A DNA stretch of 35,152 bases from Treponemataceae bacterium (GCA_024680915.1 JAILBN010000026.1:1-35152), one strand, 5' to 3'. Positions 1 through 7,473 are shown, counted from the stretch's first letter. The notes: generated by a model not told the origin, from the sequence alone. Numbers and translations are program-made.

Positions 1-1
1 T

Positions 2-304
2 ATTTTAGACGAACAAGTTTTACAAATGATTAAACGTTGCCTAAGAGATGATTGCGAAGAAACATTAGCCATGGATTTCCTTAACAAACCAATGCGAGGA
101 TGTCAAACTGAAGACATCAGCCTTGCATGGAATTATGAAAAATATTCAAAATATCTTTCAGAAGAAGAAAAGAATTTTAAGTTTTCTCCTTATATGCGTC
201 GGGATTTAATTGACGGTAACATCTTCTCTTTTGAAGATATTGTACGAATGCAAGAAAAAGATTTTTGTATCCGTTGGGAATTTTGTTTTATTGAAGACCT
301 ATAA
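2..304 (+). CDS. Hypothetical protein, 5'-truncated by window edge
   Basis: The reading frame is open from the first bases of the window to a stop at 302-304, so the gene very probably begins to the left. The first in-frame ATG is at 26 but has no Shine-Dalgarno sequence before it. About 100 residues are visible. They are acidic and rich in aromatic residues (it ends in a WEFCFIEDL-type tail), with no signal peptide or membrane segment. I do not recognise the family. It is followed after 20 bp by another small gene in the same orientation and probably shares a transcript with it. Confidence 0.55.
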   Translation: MLDEQVLQMIKRCLRDDCEETLAMDFLNKPMRGCQTEDISLAWNYEKYSKYLSEEEKNFKFSPYMRRDLIDGNIFSFEDIVRMQEKDFCIRWEFCFIEDL

Positions 305-324
305 ATTAAGAGGAACAAGAATAA

Positions 325-588
325 ATGACACCAGAAGCACAATTCCAGATATCAGAAGAAGAAAAGATTATTGCAGAAGAGAGATTTCAATCCATGGTAT
401 TCAGCCTTTTCGGAAAGAAAGACCATTGTTTTGGCCATTATGAATATCATATCGAAATAGAAATAACTATTTCTGAGAACAAAAAATACACTATAGCTGT
501 TATGTATAAACAAATATTAGAAAACAGTGAACAAGTTTACAATTTGCTAAAATCATTAAAATATACGCAAGAAATTATCACGGTATGA
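325..588 (+). CDS. Small hypothetical protein (87 aa)
   Basis: An ATG at 325 is preceded by an AGAGGAA ribosome-binding site about eight bases upstream. The 87-residue product is acidic and soluble, with a short predicted beta-rich centre (around HIEIEITI) and a helical end. There is no signal peptide and no motif I recognise. It lies 20 bp after the truncated gene and 39 bp before the exonuclease gene, so the group looks like one operon. The region is visibly more AT-rich than the division cluster, which fits accessory or acquired DNA. Function unknown. Confidence 0.55.
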   Translation: MTPEAQFQISEEEKIIAEERFQSMVFSLFGKKDHCFGHYEYHIEIEITISENKKYTIAVMYKQILENSEQVYNLLKSLKYTQEIITV

Positions 589-627
589 TAGTCCATCCAT
601 GTTATTCTATAATCACGAGGTTAGTAA

Positions 628-1209
628 ATGGAATACTTTGCAATTGATTTTGAAACCGCTAATGGTTACCACAACAGCGCATGTTCGGTTGGCATTGTTC
701 GTTTTGTGGACGGAAAGGAAAAAGACAGCGTTTACTCACTTATAAAGCCTGCGAAAATGTATTTTAAGCCGGAATTCATAGACATTCATCATATAAGCTA
801 CGACGACGTGCGTGATAAGCCCCAATTCCCGGAAGTGTGGCAAACAATCATCGAGCCGTTTCTTGGCACGTCTGAAAATGAGAAAAAGCAAATCAATTTC
901 ATAGCGCACAATGCCCGTTTTGACATGGACGTTATCCGCTCATGTTGTAATTATTATGGAATGCCGCTTCCCAACGCGAATTACGCTTGTACGCTCCAGA
1001 TTGCCCGAAGGACATGGAAAGATTTTAATTGCCACGCGCTCACCTTTCTGGCAGAACAATTCGGAATTGTCTACGATGCGCACAATGCTCTTGATGATGC
1101 CCGGACATGTGGCAAAATTTTCGCAATGGCAGCAGAGAAAAATGGCCTGTCACAGGATGAAATGTTCTTTCAGAAAGATATTTGCAAAAGACTGTTGGAC
1201 AGGATATGA
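628..1209 (+). CDS. DEDDh 3'-5' exonuclease (DnaQ/epsilon-like)
   Basis: A 193-residue protein of the DnaQ-like RNase T/exonuclease superfamily. All motifs are visible: ExoI with Asp7 and Glu9 (AIDFETA), ExoII with Asp99 (AHNARFD), and ExoIII with His152 and Asp157 (AHNALDDA), the DEDDh pattern that binds two metal ions. There is no BRCT, GIY-YIG or polymerase domain, so it is a stand-alone exonuclease. It could serve as a proofreading subunit, a repair nuclease or an RNase T-like enzyme. The ATG at 628 follows a GAGGT site. The substrate cannot be told from sequence. It sits among uncharacterised small genes, so it need not be the replicative epsilon subunit. Confidence 0.88.
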   Translation: MEYFAIDFETANGYHNSACSVGIVRFVDGKEKDSVYSLIKPAKMYFKPEFIDIHHISYDDVRDKPQFPEVWQTIIEPFLGTSENEKKQINFIAHNARFDMDVIRSCCNYYGMPLPNANYACTLQIARRTWKDFNCHALTFLAEQFGIVYDAHNALDDARTCGKIFAMAAEKNGLSQDEMFFQKDICKRLLDRI

Positions 1210-1213
1210 AGCA

Positions 1214-1606
1214 ATGAATAACGAAGAACCTTTCATCGGGATTTTCTGGTTCTATAACGGGAGTGTTATGTTTTCACACGCAGTTCCGCTTTCCAAAGGA
1301 ATACACTACGGCAACGCTATCACCGGAACAAAAGACCATGCAGACTATTGGGAAGAATTGAAGAAGGGCTCTTTATCTATTTTGCCCGCCCATTTGAGAA
1401 CTGAATACTTTTCTATTCCACGCGGGCGTGTCGTTTATCATTCCGATTCAGACCAATTCTTTGTATATCATGGCAATAACCTAAAAAAGAAAGATTTACA
1501 ACAGGTTGCAAAACTGTTCCACCTTCCTAAAGAGAAAACTATATTCGAACAGGATTTGCATTACTGTGACTATTCTGACGAAGATTGGAGCACAATTTTT
1601 GGATAA
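1214..1606 (+). CDS. Hypothetical protein (130 aa) downstream of exonuclease
   Basis: The ATG at 1214 lies four bases after the exonuclease stop codon, so translation is probably coupled. A longer reading of the same frame, back to 911, would lie entirely inside the exonuclease gene and is rejected. The 130-residue product is rich in aromatic residues and histidine (FWFYNG, an H-Y-G-N stretch, a C-terminal acidic DYSDEDW segment). It has no signal peptide or membrane span. It resembles small uncharacterised proteins often found beside defence or toxin-type genes, but I cannot name a family. A hairpin terminator follows directly. Confidence 0.6.
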   Translation: MNNEEPFIGIFWFYNGSVMFSHAVPLSKGIHYGNAITGTKDHADYWEELKKGSLSILPAHLRTEYFSIPRGRVVYHSDSDQFFVYHGNNLKKKDLQQVAKLFHLPKEKTIFEQDLHYCDYSDEDWSTIFG

Positions 1607-1650
1607 AAAAAGACCGCCCGGACAATGCAGCTCGGACGGTCTAATTTTTT
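1604..1650. terminator. Bidirectional rho-independent terminator
   Basis: A hairpin spans 1611-1642: left arm AGACCGCCCGG, right arm beginning TCGGACGGTCT, with one internal mismatch and a loop of about ten bases. It has an A-run on the left (1605-1610) and a T-run on the right (1644-1650), so it can end both the plus-strand exonuclease operon and the minus-strand ATPase gene that converges on it. Its arms are almost identical to those of the hairpin at 3191-3217. Confidence 0.85.
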
Positions 1651-1715
1651 GTATCACGAAATATGACTGAAAAGTCTTATGCGGCAAATGGGATTTCTGT
1701 TATTTCATAAAAAAA

Positions 1716-3053
1716 TCATTCTATCACATTGAACACATTCTTAATTGCATACAATGGATAGACTTTTATATCATCATACTCACAAAAATTCTCTAGCGAT
1801 GTACGTATGCCGTAAGGCTTTTCCTTTAGTGTCAGAAACTGACGCAAACTTTGCATCGAACCTTTTTTGCTTGCCTTCACCTCAACAGGAATAATCTCAC
1901 TCCCTCTTTGAATTACGTAATCAACTTCTGCATTGCTACCAGGCTCTTCCTTGTGCCAACAATACAATTCATTCTTTTCATAAAACGAAGCAGCTTTCAT
2001 CAGTTCGTTTCCTATAAAAGTCTCTGCAATCGCACCTTTGTTGATGACATCAAAATCTTCTGAAACCAGAATATCTTCTGCTTTTAAATTTAGCTGCCTT
2101 TGTAGTAGTCCTGTGTCAAAATAAATCATTCGCTTATAATCTTCCCTAAGTTCCGCTCCAAGAGGAATTCCGTTTGCAGCAGTATGAGTAACAGGATATA
2201 CAAGCCCCGCAAGAATCAACACTTCAAGGGCGGCTTTTATCTGCTCTGTTCGAAGATCAGGATTTGCTCTTTTGTAGACGAACTTTCCTTGTCCTTGCTC
2301 TGCAACAGAACGGAAAACATCCTGTATTCTTGAAACTGGTACACGCTTACGATATTTTGAAAAATCATCTTGATATGAAATCAAAAGGTCATTCTGAATT
2401 TGCCGACATATAAGGAAATCATGCGTTTTGCACCAATTAGAAACGACTTCTGGCATTCCACCAAGAATCAAAAAATTGCGAAGTTCCTGCAGAAGTTTCT
2501 TATGAAATATTTCATCAAGAGGCTTCCCTGGGGAGGCTTTGTTCATTTCATCACATAGTGCATTCAAATTTTGAAAAGTTAAAAACTCCTCAAACGAAAG
2601 CGGATACATAAAAATAGATCGAATTCGCCCGACACCAAAAGACGGCAACTCTTCAAGAGAAAACTCTAAAAGAGAACCTGCGGCAATTACATGAAGATTA
2701 GGAATCTGCTCGTAAAAATACCGTCGTTTTTCTATTGTCTCCGGGCAAGCCTGAATTTCGTCAAAAAAAAGAAGTGTTTTTCCTTCTTCTATCGGGATGT
2801 TCTTTATAACCGCAATTTTCTGACACAATTCTTTTATAGGAATATTCTGAGAAAATAGAGCAAAAATATCAGCGTTTTCAGAATTCAAAAAATCGATTTC
2901 GACATAATGCTTAAACGATTTGGCAAGCTGACGAACTGTAGAGGTTTTCCCAACTTGTCTGGCACCGCGTAACAACAAGGGTTTTCTATCCTGTTCGTTT
3001 TTCCATTCGAGTAAAGCTTTATCGATTTTGCGCACGGCATATTCCGATTTCAT
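1716..3053 (-). CDS. AAA-type ATPase with DUF4143 domain
   Basis: 445 residues, typical length for this family of AAA_14 plus DUF4143 ATPases. The Walker A motif GARQVGKT is at residues 30-37 and the Walker B motif LLFFDEI at 94-100. The middle (about 200-320) is the DUF4143 region. Near the C-terminus a VDYVIQRG...IPVEVKASKKG stretch has the D-x(n)-E-x-K spacing of a PD-(D/E)XK nuclease fold. These proteins occur in many copies in some gut bacteria and spirochaetes; their role is not settled. The start ATG (3051-3053) follows TTAGGT, a weak ribosome-binding site. It stands alone between two matching terminators, with tandem repeats just upstream, and looks like an independent cassette. Confidence 0.88.
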   Translation of the reverse strand: MKSEYAVRKIDKALLEWKNEQDRKPLLLRGARQVGKTSTVRQLAKSFKHYVEIDFLNSENADIFALFSQNIPIKELCQKIAVIKNIPIEEGKTLLFFDEIQACPETIEKRRYFYEQIPNLHVIAAGSLLEFSLEELPSFGVGRIRSIFMYPLSFEEFLTFQNLNALCDEMNKASPGKPLDEIFHKKLLQELRNFLILGGMPEVVSNWCKTHDFLICRQIQNDLLISYQDDFSKYRKRVPVSRIQDVFRSVAEQGQGKFVYKRANPDLRTEQIKAALEVLILAGLVYPVTHTAANGIPLGAELREDYKRMIYFDTGLLQRQLNLKAEDILVSEDFDVINKGAIAETFIGNELMKAASFYEKNELYCWHKEEPGSNAEVDYVIQRGSEIIPVEVKASKKGSMQSLRQFLTLKEKPYGIRTSLENFCEYDDIKVYPLYAIKNVFNVIE

Positions 3054-3065
3054 ACCTAAAGTGTA

Positions 3066-3183
3066 TCAAAATGGCACCGAAAATGCAAGCAAAACCGTTC
3101 AAAATGGCACCGAAAATTCAACTAAAACCGTTCAAAATGGCACCGAAAATACAAGCAAAACCGTTCAAAATGGCACCGAAAAC
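3066..3183. repeat. 33-bp tandem repeat, 3.6 units
   Basis: Three full units (3066-3098, 3099-3131, 3132-3164) and a partial fourth (3165-3183). Each begins TCAAAATGGCACCGAAAA and ends AAAACCGT, with differences only in the middle eight bases. The repeat starts 13 bp upstream of the ATPase start codon, so it lies in that gene's promoter or 5' leader. The period is a multiple of three, so two plus-strand frames stay open and would encode 11-residue repeats, one containing QNGTEN. No plausible ribosome-binding site supports translation. Confidence 0.9.
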
Positions 3184-3222
3184 AAAAAAAAGACCGCCCG
3201 AAAGGTCCGGACGGTCTTTGGT
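3181..3222 (-). terminator. Rho-independent terminator of the ABC importer operon
   Basis: A hairpin at 3191-3217 (arms AGACCGCCCG and CGGACGGTCT, one mismatch, loop about seven bases) is followed on the minus strand by a run of eight T (3183-3190 read in reverse). It lies 50 bp after the stop codon of the solute-binding protein. It is nearly the same hairpin as the one at 1611-1642. Confidence 0.85.
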
Positions 3223-3267
3223 CAGATGCAACCGCTATAAGCGGCTGCAAACATCGTACACTGAAGC

Positions 3268-4971
3268 TTAGTTATCACGTTTGTAGATTTCGTTTGTAAG
3301 GTCAACGATAGCTTTGCTGTTGAGTGTGTCACAAGACTTGATGTAAGCATCCCAGTCTTTGTTGAGGTCTCTCTGTCCTGTGATGAACTGGAGTGACCAT
3401 GCTGCGATGTTGTCCTTGAGTGGTGTTCCCCAAAGGTTAAGCTGCTCGCTCTCGTCTTCTGTAGCTTTTACAGCAGGTGAAAGGAGTTTTGCTGTTCTGT
3501 ACTTTGACAGACGAGCATAGAAGCTCTGGAGGTAAGGAGCGAAGTTGTCGGAAACCTCAGCCAATGTATGAGCATACCAGAAGTTACCACCAGCATAACC
3601 CCACTTGAGACGGATATCAACATCATCCTCAGCACCAGCGATTCCGAGACCACCGCACTTGAAGCCAGGAAGAAGTTTCTTAACTTTTACACCTGTCTCA
3701 GCATCTGTCTCCCAGTGCCATGTCTTTCCTTCAGGACCCCATTTGTAGAGGCTGTAAGCTTCTGATGAATACCAGAACCAGTCTACGAAACGAAGCATCT
3801 TGATGAATTCTGCTTCCCCAAGCTCGTCAAGAGCACGTGTAGCAATCATAACACCGTTCTCAAGGCGTGAAGACTCAGCTGTGTATGTATAAAGTCCTAC
3901 TGGAGTCATTGCATAGTAAAGCTCGTAGTTTCCTGCGCCGATACCTGCATCAAGACCAGAACGGAATGTCTCATACTGACCGCGGTTAACGGAGATGATA
4001 GCTGTCTTACCATTGTAGAATTTACCTGTAGCTGTCTGATCATCCTGTGTGAAGGTCTCTGGATCAAGGATTCCACCCTTTACATACTTGTTAACGAGAG
4101 CAAGGAATTTCTTCATGTTCTCGCTGCCAGCTGCGAAGTACCACTCATTCTTGTCGTGGTCGAACTGAACACCGTTTCCAAGAGCCCATCCGGCGTTGAT
4201 TCCGTATGAGTTACCGATGATCTTAAGAAGGTTACCACCTGTGCCCTGTCCTGACTCAGAACCGCACCAGAGGTCTGACCATACATAGTCTTTATCTGTG
4301 ATCAAGCCCTGCTTAACCATGTATGCCTTAACTTTGATAAGGTCATCATAGAGGTCATCCCAATTCCATGTCTTCTCGCGCTCTTCAAGGTTGATACCAG
4401 CAGCTTCGAAGAGGTCCTTGCGGAGAAGGATTGTATAGTCCTGCATAGCTGCTTCATGCATACCAGGCAGGCGGTAGAATTTACCATCTTCCTTAACGAT
4501 TGTATCAACATCTGTTTTCATGTTGTACTTGTTATAGAATGCTGTGAAGTTAGGCATATATTTTGTCCACTCAGAAACAGCGACAACAGCGCCACCGTTA
4601 ACGAACTTGGACTCATCATATACCTTAGGGATGATGTAAGCAGAATCACCAGCATTGATAGCGAGAGTAATCTTGTCTGTGTATACAGATGAATCATAAG
4701 ATGTGATATCAAGATGAACGTTTGTAAGTTCCTCGATATCCTTGAACAAACCTTCAGTCTTCCATGTATCAACCATTGGATACCAAGAAGCATCACTGAA
4801 GAACATTGTATATGTTACAGGCTCGTCAGAGTGGAATGTAACACCTTCGCCATAGGTATAACCTTTGGCTTCACCAGTTGCAGCAGCAGTTGTGTTGGCT
4901 TCTTTTCTTCCACCAGCGACAAGAGCTACAACCATCAAAAGAGCAACAAGAATCATTGCTAACTTTTTCAT
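3268..4971 (-). CDS. Extracellular solute-binding protein of ABC importer (LplA-like)
   Basis: 567 residues, the size of the long family 1 solute-binding proteins that pair with LplB/LplC permeases and usually bind oligosaccharides. The N-terminus (MKKLAMILVALLMVVALVAGG) is a clear Sec signal peptide: a lysine pair, a hydrophobic core, then polar residues. At the place where a lipoprotein would have cysteine there is Gly-Gly, so it may be processed by signal peptidase I and be free in the periplasm. An AGGAGG site lies seven bases before the ATG. It is the last gene of the operon, about 100 bp after the LplC-like permease, and ends at a terminator. The ligand cannot be deduced. Confidence 0.9.
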   Translation of the reverse strand: MKKLAMILVALLMVVALVAGGRKEANTTAAATGEAKGYTYGEGVTFHSDEPVTYTMFFSDASWYPMVDTWKTEGLFKDIEELTNVHLDITSYDSSVYTDKITLAINAGDSAYIIPKVYDESKFVNGGAVVAVSEWTKYMPNFTAFYNKYNMKTDVDTIVKEDGKFYRLPGMHEAAMQDYTILLRKDLFEAAGINLEEREKTWNWDDLYDDLIKVKAYMVKQGLITDKDYVWSDLWCGSESGQGTGGNLLKIIGNSYGINAGWALGNGVQFDHDKNEWYFAAGSENMKKFLALVNKYVKGGILDPETFTQDDQTATGKFYNGKTAIISVNRGQYETFRSGLDAGIGAGNYELYYAMTPVGLYTYTAESSRLENGVMIATRALDELGEAEFIKMLRFVDWFWYSSEAYSLYKWGPEGKTWHWETDAETGVKVKKLLPGFKCGGLGIAGAEDDVDIRLKWGYAGGNFWYAHTLAEVSDNFAPYLQSFYARLSKYRTAKLLSPAVKATEDESEQLNLWGTPLKDNIAAWSLQFITGQRDLNKDWDAYIKSCDTLNSKAIVDLTNEIYKRDN

Positions 4972-5075
4972 AGTCTTTCCTCCTAAGATTTATAATTAAC
5001 CGGTGTCTCAGCAGCAAAGCACCTGCACCGGATAATATATTGACTAAAGTCCGTATTACTGACGGACAGACAGAA

Positions 5076-5993
5076 CTACTCTTTCACACCACCAAGCATC
5101 ATACCCTGGACGTAATACTTCTGGACGAAGGGGTAGACACAGATGATAGGCAGGGCCATCAAAAGCATGGAACAAGCCTTGATATTGGATGCAATCTGCA
5201 TCTTTTCCGCCGTGACTTCACCTGGATCAGCAGAAGTGGAGGCACCGGATATAATAGTCTTCAAATAGAAGGCTACAGGCCACTTGTCCTTGGAATCCAG
5301 ATAGAGGAAGGCGGTGAACCAGTTATTCCAATAACCTACAGCATAGAAAAGAACCATGGTCGCTATGATAGGCTTTGAAAGAGGAAGAACGATACGGAAG
5401 AAGATTCCTATCTTCGAAAGACCGTCAAGCTCACCTGCTTCCTCCAACTCATGGGGAGTACCAGAGAAGAAGGACTTCATAAGCAGAACGTAATAGGTGC
5501 TGATCATACCCGGAAGGATGAATGCCGCGACAGTATCACGTAAGCCCAGCCTGATCATAAGCACATAATTAGGTATAAGTCCTCCGCCGAAGTACATGGT
5601 GAAGATAATAAAAGGCGTAAAGAACTTATTAAGCCGCAGAGCAGGCTTTGAAAGCGGATAAGCAAGGCAGGAGCTGAAGAATATGGCACATACGGTTCCG
5701 ATGACAGAATAGATGATAGTGTTCTTATAGAAGTTCAAGAAATCACCCTTCTGAATAACAGAAATATATGTGGTTATATTGAAATCTACAGGTATTATAC
5801 TTACCTTGCCCTGCATAATCGCGGCCTCAGACGAGAAGGACTGAGCCACCAAATATAAGAACGGATATAAGGTCGCGACACAAATAAGAATCATAATTAT
5901 CGTATTGAACACAGTGAAAACACGATATCCCTGAGATTCCCTTCTATACATCGCATTTCTTTTTTTCTTAATGGAAACTGCTAAATCAGACAT
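5076..5993 (-). CDS. ABC importer permease, LplC/CarB-like
   Basis: 305 residues with six likely membrane helices, the usual size for the second permease of carbohydrate importers of the MalG superfamily. The cytoplasmic EAA loop that docks the ATPase is seen as EEAGELDGLSKIGIFFRIVLP. The N-terminus is basic (KKKRNAMYRRES) before the first helix. A GGAGAG site precedes the ATG by four bases. The gene starts 12 bp after the LplB-like gene stop, so the two are co-transcribed and probably translationally coupled. The product would form a heterodimeric channel with that permease in the inner membrane. No ATPase gene is present nearby, so a shared MsmX-type ATPase elsewhere in the genome is expected. 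Confidence 0.92.
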   Translation of the reverse strand: MSDLAVSIKKKRNAMYRRESQGYRVFTVFNTIIMILICVATLYPFLYLVAQSFSSEAAIMQGKVSIIPVDFNITTYISVIQKGDFLNFYKNTIIYSVIGTVCAIFFSSCLAYPLSKPALRLNKFFTPFIIFTMYFGGGLIPNYVLMIRLGLRDTVAAFILPGMISTYYVLLMKSFFSGTPHELEEAGELDGLSKIGIFFRIVLPLSKPIIATMVLFYAVGYWNNWFTAFLYLDSKDKWPVAFYLKTIISGASTSADPGEVTAEKMQIASNIKACSMLLMALPIICVYPFVQKYYVQGMMLGGVKE

Positions 5994-6005
5994 TGCTCTC
6001 TCCTA

Positions 6006-6944
6006 TTACCAAAGGCTGCTTTCCGTCGTTCTCTTTGAGATGAAGTTCGCTATAGTAAGGAGAACGAAGTTGATAATACCTTCGAACAAACCAACAGCCG
6101 TTGCATAGCTATAGTTGGCCGAACCAAGACCCATACGGAAAACATATGTCGAAACGATATCTGACGTCTCGTATGTCATAGGATTATAAAGCAGGAAGAC
6201 CTTCTCGAAGGAACCACCAGAACCTACAAGACCACCGATATCAAGAATAAGCAAAGTTGTAATGGTAGGCATGATACAGGGTATGGTGATATTGATGACT
6301 CGCTGGAAATGCCCCGCACCGTCAACCTCCGCAGCCTCATAAAGAGAAGGATTTATATTCGACATTGCCGCAAGATAAAGGATGGTTCCCCAGCCTAAGC
6401 TTTGCCAAATACCGGACGCAACGAATATGGTGGTGAACCATTCAGGAAGAGCAATAAAAGAAATAGTCTCTCCTCCGAAATACTCTATCAAGTGGTTTAT
6501 AGGTCCGTTGGTGGAAAGAAGCTCACGGATCATACCGGCAACGATAACCATTGATATGAAGTGAGGCAGATAAGAAACAGTCTGCACGAATTTCTTCCAG
6601 TGGATATTCCGGATCTCGTTCAAAAGAAGGGCAAAAATAAGGGTAAGAGGGAAACGGAATATGAGATATACGATATTCAGCACGAGAGTGTTACGGAAAG
6701 CACGCCAGAAACTGGGGTCACGAATGAACTGCTTGAAATATTTGACACCGCTCCACTCTACACCGAAGATACTTCCACCAGCCCGGTATTTTCGAAAGGC
6801 AATGATATTTCCAGCCATTGGAATGTATCTGAATATGATATAATAGACTATAGGCACAAGCATAAGAGCATATAGCTGCCAGTACTGGGAAAAATGCTTT
6901 CCCCAGCCAACCTTAAGCTGTGGCCCGTCCAGTTTCTTTGACAT
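6006..6944 (-). CDS. ABC importer permease, LplB-like
   Basis: 312 residues, six predicted membrane helices, and an EAA loop seen as YEAAEVDGAGHFQRVINI. The family is the LplB/MalF-type permease for sugars or related solutes. The frame stays open upstream to 7016, but the ATG at 6944 has a perfect AGGAGG six bases away, and the extra 24 residues (MQVCKYDS...) do not look like part of the family, so 6944 is chosen. It is the first gene of the importer operon; the promoter at 7037-7066 and an 8-bp tandem repeat lie upstream. It is divergent from the small membrane protein and FCD regulator genes. Confidence 0.92.
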   Translation of the reverse strand: MSKKLDGPQLKVGWGKHFSQYWQLYALMLVPIVYYIIFRYIPMAGNIIAFRKYRAGGSIFGVEWSGVKYFKQFIRDPSFWRAFRNTLVLNIVYLIFRFPLTLIFALLLNEIRNIHWKKFVQTVSYLPHFISMVIVAGMIRELLSTNGPINHLIEYFGGETISFIALPEWFTTIFVASGIWQSLGWGTILYLAAMSNINPSLYEAAEVDGAGHFQRVINITIPCIMPTITTLLILDIGGLVGSGGSFEKVFLLYNPMTYETSDIVSTYVFRMGLGSANYSYATAVGLFEGIINFVLLTIANFISKRTTESSLW

Positions 6945-6997
6945 GCCATCCTCCTGTTTTACATATCTATATTTACTTTTTTCTCTGAGTAAGCTAT

Positions 6998-7021
6998 CAT
7001 ACTTGCATACTTGCATACTAG
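6998..7021. repeat. 8-bp direct repeat (CATACTTG) in importer leader, possible operator
   Basis: CATACTTG occurs twice head to tail (6998-7005, 7006-7013) and is followed by CATACTAG (7014-7021). The stretch lies between the predicted importer promoter and the LplB-like start codon, about 10-30 bases into the transcript. A regulator of the FCD family is encoded divergently 450 bp away. An operator role is inference only. Confidence 0.55.
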
Positions 7022-7036
7022 TTACTCACTATAGAT

Positions 7037-7066
7037 AGTTTACAATCGAAAAAAATCAACTGTCAA
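7037..7066 (-). promoter_or_regulatory. Sigma-70-type promoter of the ABC importer operon
   Basis: On the minus strand: TTGACA (7061-7066), an 18-base spacer, then TAAACT (7037-7042). The -35 box is perfect; the -10 box matches four of six consensus bases. The expected transcript start is near 7030, leaving a leader of about 85 bases before the AGGAGG of the first permease gene. Confidence 0.6.
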
Positions 7067-7101
7067 TAGTACAATTTCCCTATAGTTAAAGTAGGAACAT
7101 C

Positions 7102-7131
7102 TTGGTTTAATTGTATTATTAAGGGTATAAT
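7102..7131 (+). promoter_or_regulatory. Sigma-70-type promoter, apparently leaderless
   Basis: TTGGTT (7102-7107), an 18-base spacer, then a perfect TATAAT (7126-7131). The first transcribed base is expected near 7138, which is the A of the next gene's ATG. There is no ribosome-binding site between, so a leaderless transcript is suggested. Confidence 0.6.
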
Positions 7132-7137
7132 GTAGAT

Positions 7138-7473
7138 ATGTCTTATATTTTGGTTTTCAATATACTGGCGATAGCTTCCTTTATTGCCGCAGCTGTTCTG
7201 TTTTTCATCGGACTTAAAGTAATGGTCAATTACATGAAGAAAGAAGGTGACGAGGCTGTTTCCTTAAAGAATAAAAGTATCAGGTTTCTTGCCATAGCCT
7301 GCGCTTGCTACGCATTAGGTAAATTTTGCACTAATTTTGTTCCAATGAGTAATAGTGATTACAATGTTGCGGAAATACTACTTCAATCTGTGGTTGAAGC
7401 TGTCATCCAGACAGGCTTTCTTATCCTGTTGCCTGTTGTTATAAAAGGAAGAAGGAAGAAAGGGGGCCGATAA
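7138..7473 (+). CDS. Small membrane protein (111 aa), unknown
   Basis: The 111-residue product has three hydrophobic stretches, about residues 3-30, 47-65 and 80-102, and ends in a basic KGRRKKGGR tail that would face the cytoplasm. I do not recognise a family. No Shine-Dalgarno sequence precedes the ATG; instead a TATAAT box ends six bases before it, so translation may begin at the very 5' end of the message. The stop codon is immediately followed by the UUG start of the FCD regulator, so the two are co-expressed. A link with the divergent importer is possible but not shown by the sequence. Confidence 0.7.
   Translation: MSYILVFNILAIASFIAAAVLFFIGLKVMVNYMKKEGDEAVSLKNKSIRFLAIACACYALGKFCTNFVPMSNSDYNVAEILLQSVVEAVIQTGFLILLPVVIKGRRKKGGR

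Noticed and set aside
911-1213. Extended N-terminus of the 130-residue protein
   Set aside because: This part of the frame lies inside the exonuclease gene in another frame and reads as Cys/Arg/Met-rich non-protein-like sequence; the ATG at 1214 fits better.
3066-3183. CRISPR array
   Set aside because: The units are contiguous with only eight variable bases inside, there are no spacer-sized unique sequences, and no cas genes are near.
3028-3240. Plus-strand reading frame with QNGTEN repeats
   Set aside because: It stays open only because the DNA repeat is 33 bp long; it overlaps the ATPase start on the other strand and has no ribosome-binding site. Kept as a repeat, not a gene.
5040-5378. 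Plus-strand 112-residue frame opposite the LplC-like permease
   Set aside because: It overlaps a well-supported permease gene on the minus strand and has no recognisable protein features.
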